Shown here piece by piece: positions 5,537-5,622 of a stretch of 5,622 bases of DNA. A model generated the notes under the pieces. That model saw only the letters and a program-made list of their open reading frames with translations. It was not told the origin of the DNA and made no database searches. Source of the stretch: Prevotellaceae bacterium UBA2744 (lineage in GTDB: Bacteria; Bacteroidota; Bacteroidia; Bacteroidales; Bacteroidaceae). The position numbers and the translations under genes are program-made. The DNA is taken from NCBI GenBank assembly GCA_002353575.1, contig DEJQ01000027.1, positions 2,013 through 7,634 of the forward strand, in the 5' to 3' direction. How positions within the stretch are numbered: position 1 is the stretch's first letter; each line of letters opens with the position of its first letter.

Positions 5537-5622
5537 ATGACGGTAGAGTATCTTGGCAATCAGGAGTTGTTGCAACTGAAGAAGGCTGCCTTCTTGGCAT
5601 CGAGCACCATCTCTTCGGAAAC
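5537..5622 (+). CDS. Probable DprA-like (Rossmann-fold) protein, N-terminal start only
   Basis: Only 28 codons are visible before the window ends, starting MTVEYLGNQELLQLKKAAFL and continuing ASSTISSE. The KKAAFLASSTIS segment resembles the start of short DprA/SMF-like or LOG-like Rossmann-fold proteins that lie beside DUF1016 and AlbA_2 genes in Bacteroidales genomes, where the phrase is followed by a conserved DWA segment and a GF-type loop. Those parts are outside the window, so this is a recollection-based call from a short stretch. The ATG follows the upstream stop by ten bases and is preceded by GAGGGACT. The codons are more GC-rich than those of genes at 1695-3750, which suggests it belongs to the older backbone of the locus. 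Confidence 0.45.
   Translation, partial: MTVEYLGNQELLQLKKAAFLASSTISSE

Overview
The window looks like an accessory defence or genome-plasticity locus from a Bacteroidales bacterium (Bacteroides/Prevotella type). Three things point there. The genes match families I know from such genomes: an Eco57I-type adenine methylase, a DUF4062 protein, a DUF1016/YhcG-type PD-(D/E)XK nuclease, an AlbA_2-type ATP-binding protein with a TQ-rich linker, and a DprA-like protein. Starts mostly lack a well-placed Shine-Dalgarno sequence. A TAACTTTG box fits the Bacteroidetes sigma-70 -7 consensus TAnnTTTG. All family calls come from recognising motifs by eye; no search was run. Every gene is on the + strand.

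Layout. Positions 1-1692 hold the C-terminal part of a large N6-adenine DNA methyltransferase of the Eco57I/type IIG-like class. Its catalytic NPPY motif is in view, but the SAM-binding N-terminal half lies outside. Composition drops from about 52% GC before ~620 to about 25-35% GC in the putative target-recognition part. Three AT-rich genes follow that I do not recognise: a coiled-coil protein with one membrane segment (1695-2321), a soluble 286-residue protein (2432-3292), and a small multi-pass membrane protein (3292-3750). The last two overlap by one base. Next comes a 44-codon stub of a DUF4062 gene (3760-3894), whose stop codon lies inside a promoter-like box. An intact DUF1016/PD-(D/E)XK nuclease gene follows (3910-5037). 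After it is the C-terminal remnant of an AlbA_2-type ATP-binding protein (5083-5526), with nine 12-bp repeats and a winged-helix-like tail. The window ends at the start of a probable DprA-like gene (5537 onward).

How they fit together. The order resembles a restriction-modification locus whose downstream part has been reshuffled. The methylase seems to have an exchanged specificity region, a small unrecognised cargo module follows it, and the intact nuclease sits between a 5' stub and a 3' stub of two other genes. The best candidate for something undescribed is the translationally coupled soluble-plus-membrane pair at 2432-3750, possibly with the coiled-coil membrane protein before it. A soluble sensor with a membrane effector is a common plan in phage defence, but the sequence alone does not prove that role.
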